DNA of 42,357 bases from Pseudoalteromonas sp. A601 (GTDB lineage: Bacteria > Pseudomonadota > Gammaproteobacteria > Enterobacterales > Alteromonadaceae). Position numbers and translations under genes: made by a program. The notes under the pieces were generated by a model that was not told where the DNA came from, did not search any database, and saw only the letters and a program-made list of their open reading frames with translations. This document shows positions 7,640-16,241 of the stretch, one piece after another. Location: the NCBI RefSeq assembly GCF_002165575.1, contig NZ_MXQF01000039.1:1-42357 (forward strand), in the 5' to 3' direction. Position 1 is the stretch's first letter. Each line of letters opens with the position of its first letter.

Positions 7640-9715
7640 ATGCTTTCTGATCCTTTAAAAGCCACAATTCGAAAAATTCATAAGCATGTGGCTGATAACC
7701 TCAATGATTATCGCCCTCGCAGCAGCCAAAACTACTTGGTCGCTGAAATTGCGAAAACCCTTGCAGGTGAATACCATAAAAAACAACGTATTTGTGTGAT
7801 TGAAGCAGGTACTGGTACAGGTAAGTCCCTCGCCTATTGCTTAGGCGCATTGCCTTTAGCGCTTGCCCAAAAAAAGAAACTTGTTATTTCAACAGCAACC
7901 GTTGCATTGCAAGAACAACTGATCAGTAAAGAGCTGCCTTTTTTTAAAACGCATTCAGGCCTCGATTTTAAGTTTGATTTAGTAAAAGGGCGCCAACGCT
8001 ATATATGTGCGCATAAGCTTCATAATGCTGTAAACGGCGATAGTCAAACACAAATGGAGTTTATGCCCACTCTTACATCGCCATTGAGTACCATGGAAGC
8101 AAAGTGTTTGAAACAACTCTATGATGCCTATACAAATAAAAAGTGGCTAGGAGACAGAGATAGTTGGGCTGATACAATTCCCGACCGAGTCTGGGGGTTA
8201 ATTGCTTGCGATAAACACGCTTGTCAGCGACAAATGAAAGCACACCAAACCTGCCCTTTTCAACTTGCTCGCCAACGTTTAATGCAAATGGATGTATTAG
8301 TTATTAATCACTCATTACTGCTAGCAGATTTAGATTTAGGCGGTGGTAAAATCTTACCCGAGCCTGACAATACAATATATGTCATAGATGAAGCACATCA
8401 CCTTGCCCATATAACCCGTGATTTTTCATCGGCTGCAGCCACAATAAAGGGCACGATTGACTGGCTTGATAAATTAGTAAAATTTAGCGGTAAAATGGCT
8501 AAAGTCATAGTAGGCCAAAAAGCGATTGGGCAAAATTTTAAACTGTGTGACAGTGTTAATGACGCCAATAAAGACTTAAAGGTCGTGCGAGATATCTTAG
8601 ACAACGCCGATTTCAGCTACTCTAAAGATGATACCTACCGTTTTGAACATGGTGAAATACCGGAATCACTACACAATAAAGCAAAAGATATCAGCGAAGC
8701 CACTTTAGATGCTCTGCGCTGCTTAAATAAAATGCACGACACAATAGTACAAGATGTCAGTGATGGGGATATCAAACCCTATATTGCAGATCCAATTTTG
8801 GCTGAAAGTGGGCACTATATAAATCGCTTAGAGCAATTAAATAAGTTGTGGTTTAGTTATGCAACTAAAGGGGAAGGCATTCCTCATGCTCGTTGGATAA
8901 AACGGTTAGAGTACAAAAATCATCATGACCACTTACTAAGTGACTGCCCAATTGAAGTAGGTTATTACTTAAAAGACAAACTTTGGCGACAATGTGCTGG
9001 CGCCGTTTTATGCTCTGCTACATTGACTGCACTAGGTTCATTTGATCACTTTGCCTATGAAAGTGGTCTTGCTAAAGAAGAAGGGGTTAAGTATTTAAAA
9101 GTCCCTTCTCCTTTTGACTACCCAAATCAAGCAACATTGCATATTCCACAATCAGCAATTGAACCAACCCATAAAGATTTTAGCGATCATTTAGCTAAAA
9201 TCCTTCCTGAGCAGTTGAATAAAGAGAAAGCTAACTTAGTGCTATTCGCCTCTTATTGGCAAATGGATCATGTTGTAAAAGCATTACGCACTAAAAGCAT
9301 CGATATTTTAGTACAGGGTGAAATGTCACGTGAAGCACTGTTAAAACAGCACACAAAAAACATAGATGCGGGTAAAGGTAGTATTTTATTTGGCACTCAA
9401 AGTTTATCTGAAGGGCTTGATTTACCCGGAAAATACCTTGAAAATTTAGTGATCACGAAAATCCCTTTTGCTGTACCTACCTCTCCAATTGAAGAAGCTC
9501 AAGCTGAGTTTGTGCAAAGTAAAGGCGGTAATCCTTTTTTATCTATTACCGTCCCTGATGCGGCGAAGAAATTAGTACAAAGCTGTGGTAGACTGCTGCG
9601 CAAAGAGAATGATCAAGGCCGTATTACAGTGCTTGATCGTCGTTTAGTAACCAAGCGATACGGTAAAGCTATGCTTGATACACTGCCACCCTTTAAAAGA
9701 CAAATAGATTATTAA
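7640..9715 (+). CDS. dinG: ATP-dependent DNA helicase DinG (XPD-like, iron-sulfur)
   Basis: 691 aa from the ATG at 7640. This start matches the E. coli N-terminus; the frame stays open for 82 codons upstream, but that part overlaps polB and the SOS box. Walker A is AGTGTGKS (about 56-63) and the DEAH box (IDEAHHL) is at about 249. The four cysteines of the Fe-S cluster are present: YICAHKL, then CDKHAC and TCPF in the region 190-215. C-terminal helicase motifs include GTQSLSEGLDLPG and QSCGRLLR. DinG unwinds 5'-3', resolving R-loops and G-quadruplexes at stalled forks. A SOS box precedes it. Its stop codon overlaps the next start (TAATG), so dinG and yfcA are translationally coupled. Confidence 0.95.
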   Translation: MLSDPLKATIRKIHKHVADNLNDYRPRSSQNYLVAEIAKTLAGEYHKKQRICVIEAGTGTGKSLAYCLGALPLALAQKKKLVISTATVALQEQLISKELPFFKTHSGLDFKFDLVKGRQRYICAHKLHNAVNGDSQTQMEFMPTLTSPLSTMEAKCLKQLYDAYTNKKWLGDRDSWADTIPDRVWGLIACDKHACQRQMKAHQTCPFQLARQRLMQMDVLVINHSLLLADLDLGGGKILPEPDNTIYVIDEAHHLAHITRDFSSAAATIKGTIDWLDKLVKFSGKMAKVIVGQKAIGQNFKLCDSVNDANKDLKVVRDILDNADFSYSKDDTYRFEHGEIPESLHNKAKDISEATLDALRCLNKMHDTIVQDVSDGDIKPYIADPILAESGHYINRLEQLNKLWFSYATKGEGIPHARWIKRLEYKNHHDHLLSDCPIEVGYYLKDKLWRQCAGAVLCSATLTALGSFDHFAYESGLAKEEGVKYLKVPSPFDYPNQATLHIPQSAIEPTHKDFSDHLAKILPEQLNKEKANLVLFASYWQMDHVVKALRTKSIDILVQGEMSREALLKQHTKNIDAGKGSILFGTQSLSEGLDLPGKYLENLVITKIPFAVPTSPIEEAQAEFVQSKGGNPFLSITVPDAAKKLVQSCGRLLRKENDQGRITVLDRRLVTKRYGKAMLDTLPPFKRQIDY

Positions 9716-10491
9716 TGTTTGAACTTGCACTTGATCCAACAACATGGGCGCTCTTATGTGCTGTGGCACTTGCTGCGGGCTTTATTGACGCGATAGCCGG
9801 AGGCGGCGGAATGCTGACTGTACCGGCGCTGTTAACTGCAGGCTTACCGCCTCATTTAACATTGGGTACCAATAAACTTGCTGCTAGTTTTGGCTCACTC
9901 ACCGCCAGTGTTACTTATTTTCGTAAGCAATTATTTAATCCACGATTTTGGGCAGCCTCTATAATTGCAACAGCATTAGGCGCACTTATAGGCACCTTAA
10001 TAGTTGATTATTTAAGCATAGCGTTTTTAAATAAACTTTTACCCATAGTGATTATTCTCGTCGCTTGCTATAGCCTTTTTGGCAATCTGAGTACTGTAGA
10101 AGATGATGCGTTGCCACCAATGAACCGTGCTACAAAAATTAAGCAATGGCTACAGGGTTTTAGTTTAGGTTTTTTTGATGGTTTAGCAGGTCCAGGGACG
10201 GGGACATTTTGGACAGCATCAAATAGCTTACTTTATAAAATGAGTTTGCTGCTTAATTGCGGTTTAGCCCGTTCAATGAACTTTGTTTCTAACTTTGTTT
10301 CTCTTATCACGTTTGTAGCCCTTGGCCATGTCAATTTTTTACTTGGTATTACTATGGGGTTATTTTTAATGCTTGGTGCTTGGCTGGGCGCTCATTCAGC
10401 CATTCGCTTTGGCAGTAAATTTATTCGGCCTGTGTTTAATACTGTCGTTATAATTTTAGCACTTAAGCTAATTTATGAGGCGTATTTGTAA
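9715..10491 (+). CDS. yfcA: TSUP/TauE-SafE family membrane permease (YfcA type)
   Basis: 258 aa, with seven to eight hydrophobic segments spread along the chain. The family signature GFIDAIAGGGGMLTVPAL lies at about 22-39, and the second half-repeat signature GFFDGLAGPGTGTFW at about 152-166, showing the internal duplication typical of TSUP transporters. Members export or import sulfur compounds and organic anions in the inner membrane; E. coli YfcA has no settled substrate. The start shares one base with the dinG stop (TAATG), and the end nearly touches priC. The gene is thus the middle member of dinG-yfcA-priC. Confidence 0.88.
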   Translation: MFELALDPTTWALLCAVALAAGFIDAIAGGGGMLTVPALLTAGLPPHLTLGTNKLAASFGSLTASVTYFRKQLFNPRFWAASIIATALGALIGTLIVDYLSIAFLNKLLPIVIILVACYSLFGNLSTVEDDALPPMNRATKIKQWLQGFSLGFFDGLAGPGTGTFWTASNSLLYKMSLLLNCGLARSMNFVSNFVSLITFVALGHVNFLLGITMGLFLMLGAWLGAHSAIRFGSKFIRPVFNTVVIILALKLIYEAYL

Positions 10492-10492
10492 T

Positions 10493-11101
10493 ATGCAATC
10501 AGCAGCGTTTGATAAACTTTGCCAGCAAGTGGCGGCCTTAAAACAACAAGCAATACAGTTCGATAACGCCAAGTTACTCACCAAGAACCGTTATATGCAA
10601 GCACAACCAAGCTTGTTTGAAAGACGGGTATTTTCTACTAAAAGTATGAGTTTAGCAGACTATGTCACTGAGATTGAAGAAGAGGTAAGCAACCTTCCTC
10701 CTGCAGATCACCGTCATGCTTATAATTACGCACTAGAGCGCATTGGCAACCAAGTACAAGCTGTGTTTAATGTTATAAAGTCCACACCGATTTGGGCGAA
10801 AGAAAATAAAAACACCTTTAAACCTCGCAACAAACCAAAAGTTTACCAACAAGCCGTTAAAAAAATTATGCAGCCTGTGCATGAGCTCTATGACGAGTTA
10901 AAACAAAATCATGAGTTTGAACGCCGTTTAGTGCTTATGATTGAAGAACGTAAATTACAGATGCAAAATGCAGGTCCCGCAAAAGCAAAAGAACTCAATT
11001 TAGAAATATTATCTATACACGGGCGATTAGGTCGATGCCGTAAAGCAATTTCAGCCACAGAAGAGAAAATTCAAACCGTCGAAAAACAACAATTGCGCTA
11101 G
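10493..11101 (+). CDS. priC: Primosomal replication protein PriC (PriN'')
   Basis: About 202 aa, coiled-coil rich (LEILSIHGRLGRCRKAISATEEKIQ near the C-terminus), with FERRVFSTKSMSLADYVTEI in the centre as in E. coli PriC (QPRFDRQLFQTR...). PriC restarts collapsed replication forks by loading DnaB via SSB-coated DNA. I chose the ATG at 10493, just after the yfcA stop; an ATG at 10475 would overlap yfcA by 17 bp and has no ribosome site of its own. The E. coli order priC-ybaM is kept here with one small gene inserted, which supports the call. Confidence 0.85.
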   Translation: MQSAAFDKLCQQVAALKQQAIQFDNAKLLTKNRYMQAQPSLFERRVFSTKSMSLADYVTEIEEEVSNLPPADHRHAYNYALERIGNQVQAVFNVIKSTPIWAKENKNTFKPRNKPKVYQQAVKKIMQPVHELYDELKQNHEFERRLVLMIEERKLQMQNAGPAKAKELNLEILSIHGRLGRCRKAISATEEKIQTVEKQQLR

Positions 11102-11179
11102 CAAGCTACTCAATCTCGATTTATTTTCATTCCTAGTATAAACTGAAACCATGCGAACATTTCAACAGCAGGTAAGTTT

Positions 11180-11452
11180 GTGCAATTACATGATGATATA
11201 CATAACTATTATGAAAAAATAGTTATTGAAGAAATAATAAAACGCCAACTAGACAAACAATATAACGATGACGTAATGGCCGATTTTTGCTGTATTGTAC
11301 TAAACCAACTGCCACCTCGTTATATACGCTTTGATGTTGATATGGCGTTTTATTTACCTCAACAAGAACGCGAGCATATGGAAGAAAAAGTAAATACTGC
11401 AATTGATGTTGCCATAAGTCAAATAGCCAAAAAACAGGTCATTAATGAATAA
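11180..11452 (+). CDS. ComFB-like protein (late competence development family)
   Basis: 90 aa. The start is GTG with CAGGT a few bases upstream. The pattern of a long helix (IHNYYEKIVIEEI), then D..ADFCCIVLNQLPPRYIRFDVDMAFYLP, matches ComFB-family proteins: the CxxCxNxLPPxY-like core is reduced to CCIVLNQLPPRY. In firmicutes ComFB lies in the competence operon; in cyanobacteria related proteins bind cyclic dinucleotides. Its role in marine gammaproteobacteria is not known to me. It overlaps the next gene (ybaM ATG at 11445) by 8 bp, so the two are translationally coupled. Confidence 0.75.
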   Translation: MQLHDDIHNYYEKIVIEEIIKRQLDKQYNDDVMADFCCIVLNQLPPRYIRFDVDMAFYLPQQEREHMEEKVNTAIDVAISQIAKKQVINE

Positions 11453-11603
11453 CGATTTAAACCAAGCTCCAACCTATGTAAAGCTCGCAGTTGATTTGAT
11501 CATGGTATTAGAACAAAGCGATGTAAGTCCAGAAGAAGTACTGCAAGCATTAGAAATTGTGAAAAGTGATTATACTAATAAGCTTGCAGTAGAACGAAAA
11601 TAG
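11445..11603 (+). CDS. ybaM: YbaM-family small protein (DUF2496)
   Basis: 52 aa, starting at ATG 11445 inside the end of the ComFB-like gene. The sequence APTYVKLAVDLIMVLEQ, then EEVLQALEIVKSDYTNKL, follows E. coli YbaM (DUF2496) closely. Its function is unknown. In E. coli ybaM directly follows priC; here it follows priC with a ComFB-like gene between. The stop codon lies in the stem of the operon terminator (11597-11617). Confidence 0.8.
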   Translation: MNNDLNQAPTYVKLAVDLIMVLEQSDVSPEEVLQALEIVKSDYTNKLAVERK

Positions 11604-11617
11604 CCAGGCTATTTTTT
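11597..11617. terminator. Terminator at the end of the priC-ybaM operon
   Basis: AAAATAG (11597-11603) pairs with CTATTTT (11609-11615) around CCAGG and is followed by more T. The stem is short and AT-rich but ends both the plus-strand operon and, from the other side, the convergent iaaA gene (stop at 11620). Confidence 0.65.
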
Positions 11618-11619
11618 AA

Positions 11620-12654
11620 TTACTCACCTTTAAATATACCCACATAAGTTGCTTGGTTATTCGACTTACTTGCCCTATACATACCTGATGTATTAAACGG
11701 CAGGCTTATATTTCCTGACTTATCAACAATAATAACGCCGCCTGTGCCACCAATTGGTTTGAGTACACCATTAATAACTTCGTCACCAGCTTGCACTATC
11801 GTTTTATTTTGATATTTAACACGTGCGCAAATATCTGCGGCAACATTGTATCGAATAAAATACTCACCGTGACCTGTTGCAGACACTGCACACGATTCAT
11901 TCTCAGCAAATGTACCAGCGCCGATAACAGGTGCATCACCAATGCGACCAAAGCGTTTTGCCGTCATTCCTCCCGTTGAAGTACCTGCTGCTAAATTGCC
12001 GTTTTTATCAAGTGCTACAGCACCAACCGTTCCCATTTTGTAATTATTGGGTAAAGCATTATGTGCTGCTTGATAATCTTTACCGGCTGTATTTGCTTTA
12101 TCTAATTTTTCTTTGGCTTTTAACAACGATTTATAACGGTTATCAGTATCAAACAAGTTATTTTCAACCAGCGGCACACCTTGTTGTTTTGCAAACTCTT
12201 CAGCACCTTGGCCACTAAGCATCACATGCACTGATTCTTCCATTACTAAACGAGCTAGATTAATTGGGTTTTCTATATGCTTAACGCCTGCAACCGCCCC
12301 TGCTTGACGATCTCGCCCATCCATTATTGACGCATCAAGCTCATGGGAGCCATCATAGGTATAAACAGCACCACGGCCCGCATTAAAATATGGTGAGTTT
12401 TCTAAAACATTAATAGCCGCGGTGACGGCATCAAGACTTTCGCCTCCGCCCTCAAGAACCTTATAACCGGTTTCAACAGCTTCTTTTAATTTAGCCCGAT
12501 AAGCTTTCTCTTGCTCTGGTGTAAACCGGCTTTTCTCTATTGTCCCTGCACCACCATGAATAGCGATAGCAAAAGGTGTTTCAGCACTAAGTGCATAGGG
12601 GCTCATAATTACAGTCGATATACTAAACAATGCCGTTAAAAGTAACTTTTTCAT
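11620..12654 (-). CDS. iaaA: Isoaspartyl peptidase / L-asparaginase (Ntn-hydrolase), exported
   Basis: 344 aa, plant-type asparaginase family. A signal peptide (1-24, ending ALSA-E) sends it to the periplasm. The mature part starts PFAIAIHGGAGTIE as in E. coli IaaA. Autocleavage should occur before Thr209 in MGTVGAVALD, which becomes the catalytic N-terminal nucleophile of the beta subunit; TSTGGMTAKRFGRIGD and the GTGG near residue 308 line the substrate pocket. It removes beta-aspartyl dipeptides and has asparaginase activity. It stands alone: convergent with ybaM, and separated from sapC by a terminator. Confidence 0.92.
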   Translation of the reverse strand: MKKLLLTALFSISTVIMSPYALSAETPFAIAIHGGAGTIEKSRFTPEQEKAYRAKLKEAVETGYKVLEGGGESLDAVTAAINVLENSPYFNAGRGAVYTYDGSHELDASIMDGRDRQAGAVAGVKHIENPINLARLVMEESVHVMLSGQGAEEFAKQQGVPLVENNLFDTDNRYKSLLKAKEKLDKANTAGKDYQAAHNALPNNYKMGTVGAVALDKNGNLAAGTSTGGMTAKRFGRIGDAPVIGAGTFAENESCAVSATGHGEYFIRYNVAADICARVKYQNKTIVQAGDEVINGVLKPIGGTGGVIIVDKSGNISLPFNTSGMYRASKSNNQATYVGIFKGE

Positions 12655-12736
12655 AATGCTGGTTTGCCTTGAGTTTTGATTATTCTAATGTGAATAAACT
12701 TATCTTTAATTTCAAGCTTTAGCAGATAAAACGCAC

Positions 12737-12762
12737 AAAAAAAGCGCCAAAAGGCGCTTTTT
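12737..12762 (-). terminator. Rho-independent terminator of sapC
   Basis: AAAAAGCGCC (12739-12748) pairs with GGCGCTTTTT (12753-12762) across AAAA. On the minus strand it is followed by a T run, 19 nt after the SapC stop codon. Confidence 0.88.
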
Positions 12763-12780
12763 AAATTTTAACTTGCTTAA

Positions 12781-13485
12781 TTACGCTTGTTGCGCTTTTA
12801 AACGAGCTAAACGTGCTACTTGGTGAGTAGACGTTAGGAATGAGTAAATTGGCGCTAAATAACCACGTTTACGAAGATCTAAAAACTCTTCATCGCTTAG
12901 CTCATTAAGCTTCTTCTCATCAATAAGGTAGATACCATTAATATCTTTTTTCTCACCTTTGATATCTACTGTAAGCGTTTGTGCTACTAGTAGTTCTTTA
13001 TCTGCTAAGAACTTAGTGAACGCTTCTGTTACTTGAGAAAACTCGATAAATGATACTAAAGCTTCTTTACGGCGCTTTAAATAATCTGTTTCTTCACCGT
13101 TTTCAAATAACGCATTACCTTCAGACTCACCAACAAGTGGGCTTGCTTCATCAATCACGATACCGTATTGATCTTCTTGAGGGTGCTTAACAAGGCCAAG
13201 TGGGTAGCGAGTTGTTGCCATAGGTGCAAATGCCGCTGTCCATTTACCATCTTGTACAAAAAGGTTTTCGCCTGGCTCTAAGCCAAACATTGCTACTGCT
13301 TGAAATTGACCCGTTTCGTTGTTTTTAACGAAAGACATTGGAAATTCATTTGCTACACGGGCAAACTCATGTGCAACAACTGGCACTAGATGCTGAGTTT
13401 TTAAAAATTCTACGTTAATGCCATTTTGAATTTTAGTGTTGGCATGTTTTTCGTTGTGTAAAGGCTGTACTTGTTGCTCCGCCAT
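12781..13485 (-). CDS. SapC family protein
   Basis: 234 aa without a signal peptide. It carries SapC-family features: an N-terminal LVPVVAHEFARVANEFP segment (32-48), FAPMATTRYPLGLV (86-99), and a C-terminal KRGYLAPIYSFLTS. The name comes from a Campylobacter S-layer-linked protein, but in marine and aquatic Proteobacteria SapC genes sit with tryptophan halogenases, DUF6445 / cupin-like proteins and TonB receptors for carbohydrates, as here. Its biochemical role is unknown. A good ribosome site (GGAG) precedes the ATG. It is divergent from the DUF6445 gene and ends at a strong terminator. Confidence 0.87.
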   Translation of the reverse strand: MAEQQVQPLHNEKHANTKIQNGINVEFLKTQHLVPVVAHEFARVANEFPMSFVKNNETGQFQAVAMFGLEPGENLFVQDGKWTAAFAPMATTRYPLGLVKHPQEDQYGIVIDEASPLVGESEGNALFENGEETDYLKRRKEALVSFIEFSQVTEAFTKFLADKELLVAQTLTVDIKGEKKDINGIYLIDEKKLNELSDEEFLDLRKRGYLAPIYSFLTSTHQVARLARLKAQQA

Positions 13486-13719
13486 GTTACTGCTCCATTT
13501 ATATATTTAATTTTATGTTTTTGCTGTTAGTGCCCTAAGGCTAAAGGTTTTGGCAGCAAAAAGGAAGTGAAAATTTTGTTGCAGTTTGTAGTAACAAAGC
13601 AGTTAGATCTTTTTTTATAAAACTGTTCTATTTTTCGCTCAAATAACACGCAATACAGCACATTTAAAATCAAGTTTGATACAATCAATTAAGTCTATAA
13701 CTTCAAGAAAAATTACCTA

Positions 13720-14430
13720 ATGAAACAGCTAGAGCTAAACCCAAATTATAAAGTTACTAGTATTAAAATTAATGATATTAATGAAGATATCTTGATTGTC
13801 GATGACTTTATAAAAGATTTAGAACCAATAATGCACTTTGCAAAACAATACGCTTATTTGCAGCCTGTTGGTAGTGACGGTACTTTATATCCAGGAAAAC
13901 GAGACGATATGCCTGAGCCTTACTTTAAAGTATTTATAAAGCTAATTAATAACTTACTTGAAAAAAAACATTTAAATACTGACGATAAAAATGTTTATCT
14001 TCATAAAGCAAAATTATCGTTAGTCACATTAGAGCCCAAAGACTTAAATACACTACAAAAAATGCCACATGTAGATTCTACTGATGATAAAACATTTGCT
14101 GCGGTTCATTATTTAGTCGGCGGTGAATTTGGTGGTACAGCTATTTATCGTTACATTCCTTTTAATTTGATAAAAATAACCAAAGATAAAGAACACCTAG
14201 CCCATCAAATGATTACACAAGTTAAAAATAACCCGATACAACATCAGAGCTACTTATCTGATAACACCAGTCTCTTTGAGAAAGTTGTCAATGTGAGCGC
14301 AAAATTAAACAGAGTCGTTTTATATAAAAGTAACTTACTTCACAGCGCGAATTTAAAAGATAAAATAAATTATATAGATGATATTAATTTAGGTCGATTG
14401 TCTATTTCTTCATTTTTCAGAATCGACTAG
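13720..14430 (+). CDS. DUF6445-like protein, putative Fe(II)/2-oxoglutarate oxygenase fold
   Basis: 236 aa. Residues 24-45 (ILIVDDFIKDLEPIMHFAKQY) open in the style of DUF6445 proteins. An HxD pair occurs at H117/D119 (MPHVDS), a second histidine at H208 (NLLHSA) and R226-x-S228 (GRLSIS): the spacing and order of the facial triad and 2-oxoglutarate arginine of dioxygenases. GGTAIYRY (138-145) is typical of DUF6445. A hydroxylation or related reaction on a product of the neighbouring system is possible but unproven. It is transcribed apart from the rest: divergent from sapC, convergent with the halogenase. No other gene lies in 14431-14643. Confidence 0.72.
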   Translation: MKQLELNPNYKVTSIKINDINEDILIVDDFIKDLEPIMHFAKQYAYLQPVGSDGTLYPGKRDDMPEPYFKVFIKLINNLLEKKHLNTDDKNVYLHKAKLSLVTLEPKDLNTLQKMPHVDSTDDKTFAAVHYLVGGEFGGTAIYRYIPFNLIKITKDKEHLAHQMITQVKNNPIQHQSYLSDNTSLFEKVVNVSAKLNRVVLYKSNLLHSANLKDKINYIDDINLGRLSISSFFRID

Positions 14431-14643
14431 GCGCTGGCTGTGATGATTGAAACTCATTCAATTCAAGGTAACTGAAGGTAGCGCATGTTTAACATTTATG
14501 CTGAGTTACTTCCTCTTTTGCAGAATTACGAACCTACATAAGTACCTACTTATCTACAAAACAAGTACACTACAGCTAATTTAAGCTCAAAAGATAAACA
14601 TGCACTAATAAAAGTCTTTATTGAATATACAAGCGATTAAGCT

Positions 14644-16164
14644 TTATTGCTTTTGTAAACCAAACTCCTTAATTTTATTAATTAACTCTCGGTGATCTGG
14701 CAGTTCAGATAAAAGCTGCTTCACTCTATATTGCTGGCGTTTTTTTTGTTCAGATACTTTTTTCATTAACACTGGTGTTTGCTTTAATTTGTTATCACCA
14801 AGCTTCATACCATTTAAAACATAGAGGTAATTATCAAAGTCAAAAAGATCAAATTTACTATCAAAATCCTCTCTGATTGGGCTAAAGCGCTGCCATCGTG
14901 CTAGGTTATTTTGTAACTTTTCAGATTGTGAATCAGGAGCTTTATTTTCAAGCCAAAAAGCTGAATCTTTGCGATCAGAAATACAATAATGCATTTTTAT
15001 AAAATCAAAGGTTTGATCCCAAACATAGCTAACTTTTTTATTATAAGCATCGTTTAACAAAGAGATATCTGCATGTGTTCTAGGGAATCTCTTAGCAAGT
15101 AAACTGGCTGAAAAATCGGCAAGTAAGATAGCTGTTGCCTCTAAAGGCTCAACAAAACCTTGCGATAAGCCTATTGCCACACAATTTTTATGCCAAAATA
15201 GTTTTCTACGACCTACTTTCATAGGAATTTTTCTAGGCACTAAATCTGTAAATTGATTCCCTAAGTAATGGTGTAATTTTTTATGGGCTTGTTCATCACT
15301 CATATGTTTTGACGAATAAACTAGGCCAATACCTCGCCTTTGTGTTAAGGCTATATCCCAAATCCAACCTGCTTGATGGGCAGTTGCAATTGTATAAGGG
15401 GGGATAGCATCACTAGAACAAGTTGGAACTTGCAACGTTAAAGCAGTATCAGTAAGTAAAAGGTCAGAACGATCTAAAAACTCTACTCCTAATTTATCGC
15501 CAATGATTGCTGCACTAAAGCCTGAGCAATCAATCACAAAGTCAAAAGCTATACTTTCATTATCTGCTGTTTCAAGATGTGTAATATAACCATCACAATC
15601 AACTTTAATATCGCTTATATCAGCCAAAAGATGTTGAATAGCGAAGTGCTTTATTGCATGTTTTGATAAAAAGAGTGCAAATTTTTTTGCATCAAAATGA
15701 TACGCATAGCCATTTATTCCGATATATTCAGGGGTGGTGATCGTTTTTGGTGCAAGCATTTTGTCACAGCAAAAAGTTTGCTTAGAAACATAATCAGCAT
15801 AGCTTTCATTTTGCTCACTACCAAGCCAACCAGCGGTTAATTCATCCCCAAACAAAACAGGCGAATCAAATAAATGGTGATAATAGTTTTCACCATGCTT
15901 TTTTTTATCCAGCCAATTAACGAATTTAATCGATTGCTTGAAAGTAACATCGCACTCCCTGATGAAGTCACTTTCTCTGATACCAAATTTTTTCAAAGAT
16001 TGCCGCATTGACGGCACAGTACCTTCGCCAACACCTATGGTCGGTATGTTTGGAGACTCAATTAACGTTATTGAAACTCCTTGTTCTAGGAGTACTTGCC
16101 CTAAATGATTCGCGGTTAGCCAGCCTGCAGTCCCCCCGCCAACAATTGCAATATTTTTTATCAT
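14644..16164 (-). CDS. Tryptophan 7-halogenase-family flavin-dependent protein
   Basis: 506 aa. FAD-binding GxGxxG near the N-terminus (IAIVGGGTAGWLTANHL, 5-21). The lysine that forms or carries the hypohalous species in PrnA (K79) aligns with K76 in VTFKQSIKF, and the EPLE(S/A)T motif holding the second key residue is present (GFVEPLEATAILL). The second signature WxWxIP reads WIWDIA at 267-272, so the proline is replaced by alanine. Members of this branch near TonB receptors may act on unknown substrates (or transfer no halogen at all). It lies 78 bp after TonB receptor 2, with a terminator hairpin in between, and shares the region with SapC and DUF6445 genes. Confidence 0.88.
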   Translation of the reverse strand: MIKNIAIVGGGTAGWLTANHLGQVLLEQGVSITLIESPNIPTIGVGEGTVPSMRQSLKKFGIRESDFIRECDVTFKQSIKFVNWLDKKKHGENYYHHLFDSPVLFGDELTAGWLGSEQNESYADYVSKQTFCCDKMLAPKTITTPEYIGINGYAYHFDAKKFALFLSKHAIKHFAIQHLLADISDIKVDCDGYITHLETADNESIAFDFVIDCSGFSAAIIGDKLGVEFLDRSDLLLTDTALTLQVPTCSSDAIPPYTIATAHQAGWIWDIALTQRRGIGLVYSSKHMSDEQAHKKLHHYLGNQFTDLVPRKIPMKVGRRKLFWHKNCVAIGLSQGFVEPLEATAILLADFSASLLAKRFPRTHADISLLNDAYNKKVSYVWDQTFDFIKMHYCISDRKDSAFWLENKAPDSQSEKLQNNLARWQRFSPIREDFDSKFDLFDFDNYLYVLNGMKLGDNKLKQTPVLMKKVSEQKKRQQYRVKQLLSELPDHRELINKIKEFGLQKQ

Positions 16165-16193
16165 TATTCATCCTAGTTAATTATTCATTAAGC

Positions 16194-16220
16194 ATAAAAA
16201 AGCCCAGCTTAGCTGGGCTT
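16194..16220 (-). terminator. Rho-independent terminator after TonB receptor 2
   Basis: AGCCCAGCT (16201-16209) pairs with AGCTGGGCT (16211-16219). On the minus strand the hairpin is followed by TTTTT. It lies 22 nt past the receptor stop and about 30 nt before the halogenase start, so expression of the halogenase needs read-through or its own promoter. Confidence 0.85.
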
Positions 16221-16241
16221 TTATCTATTCGTAGCTAATAA

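Noticed and set aside
13486..13719. Inverted TTGTT...AACAA segment in the sapC / DUF6445 gap as a possible operator
   Set aside because: The arms are only five bases with a 12-nt gap, and it does not resemble the LacI-type operator of this region.
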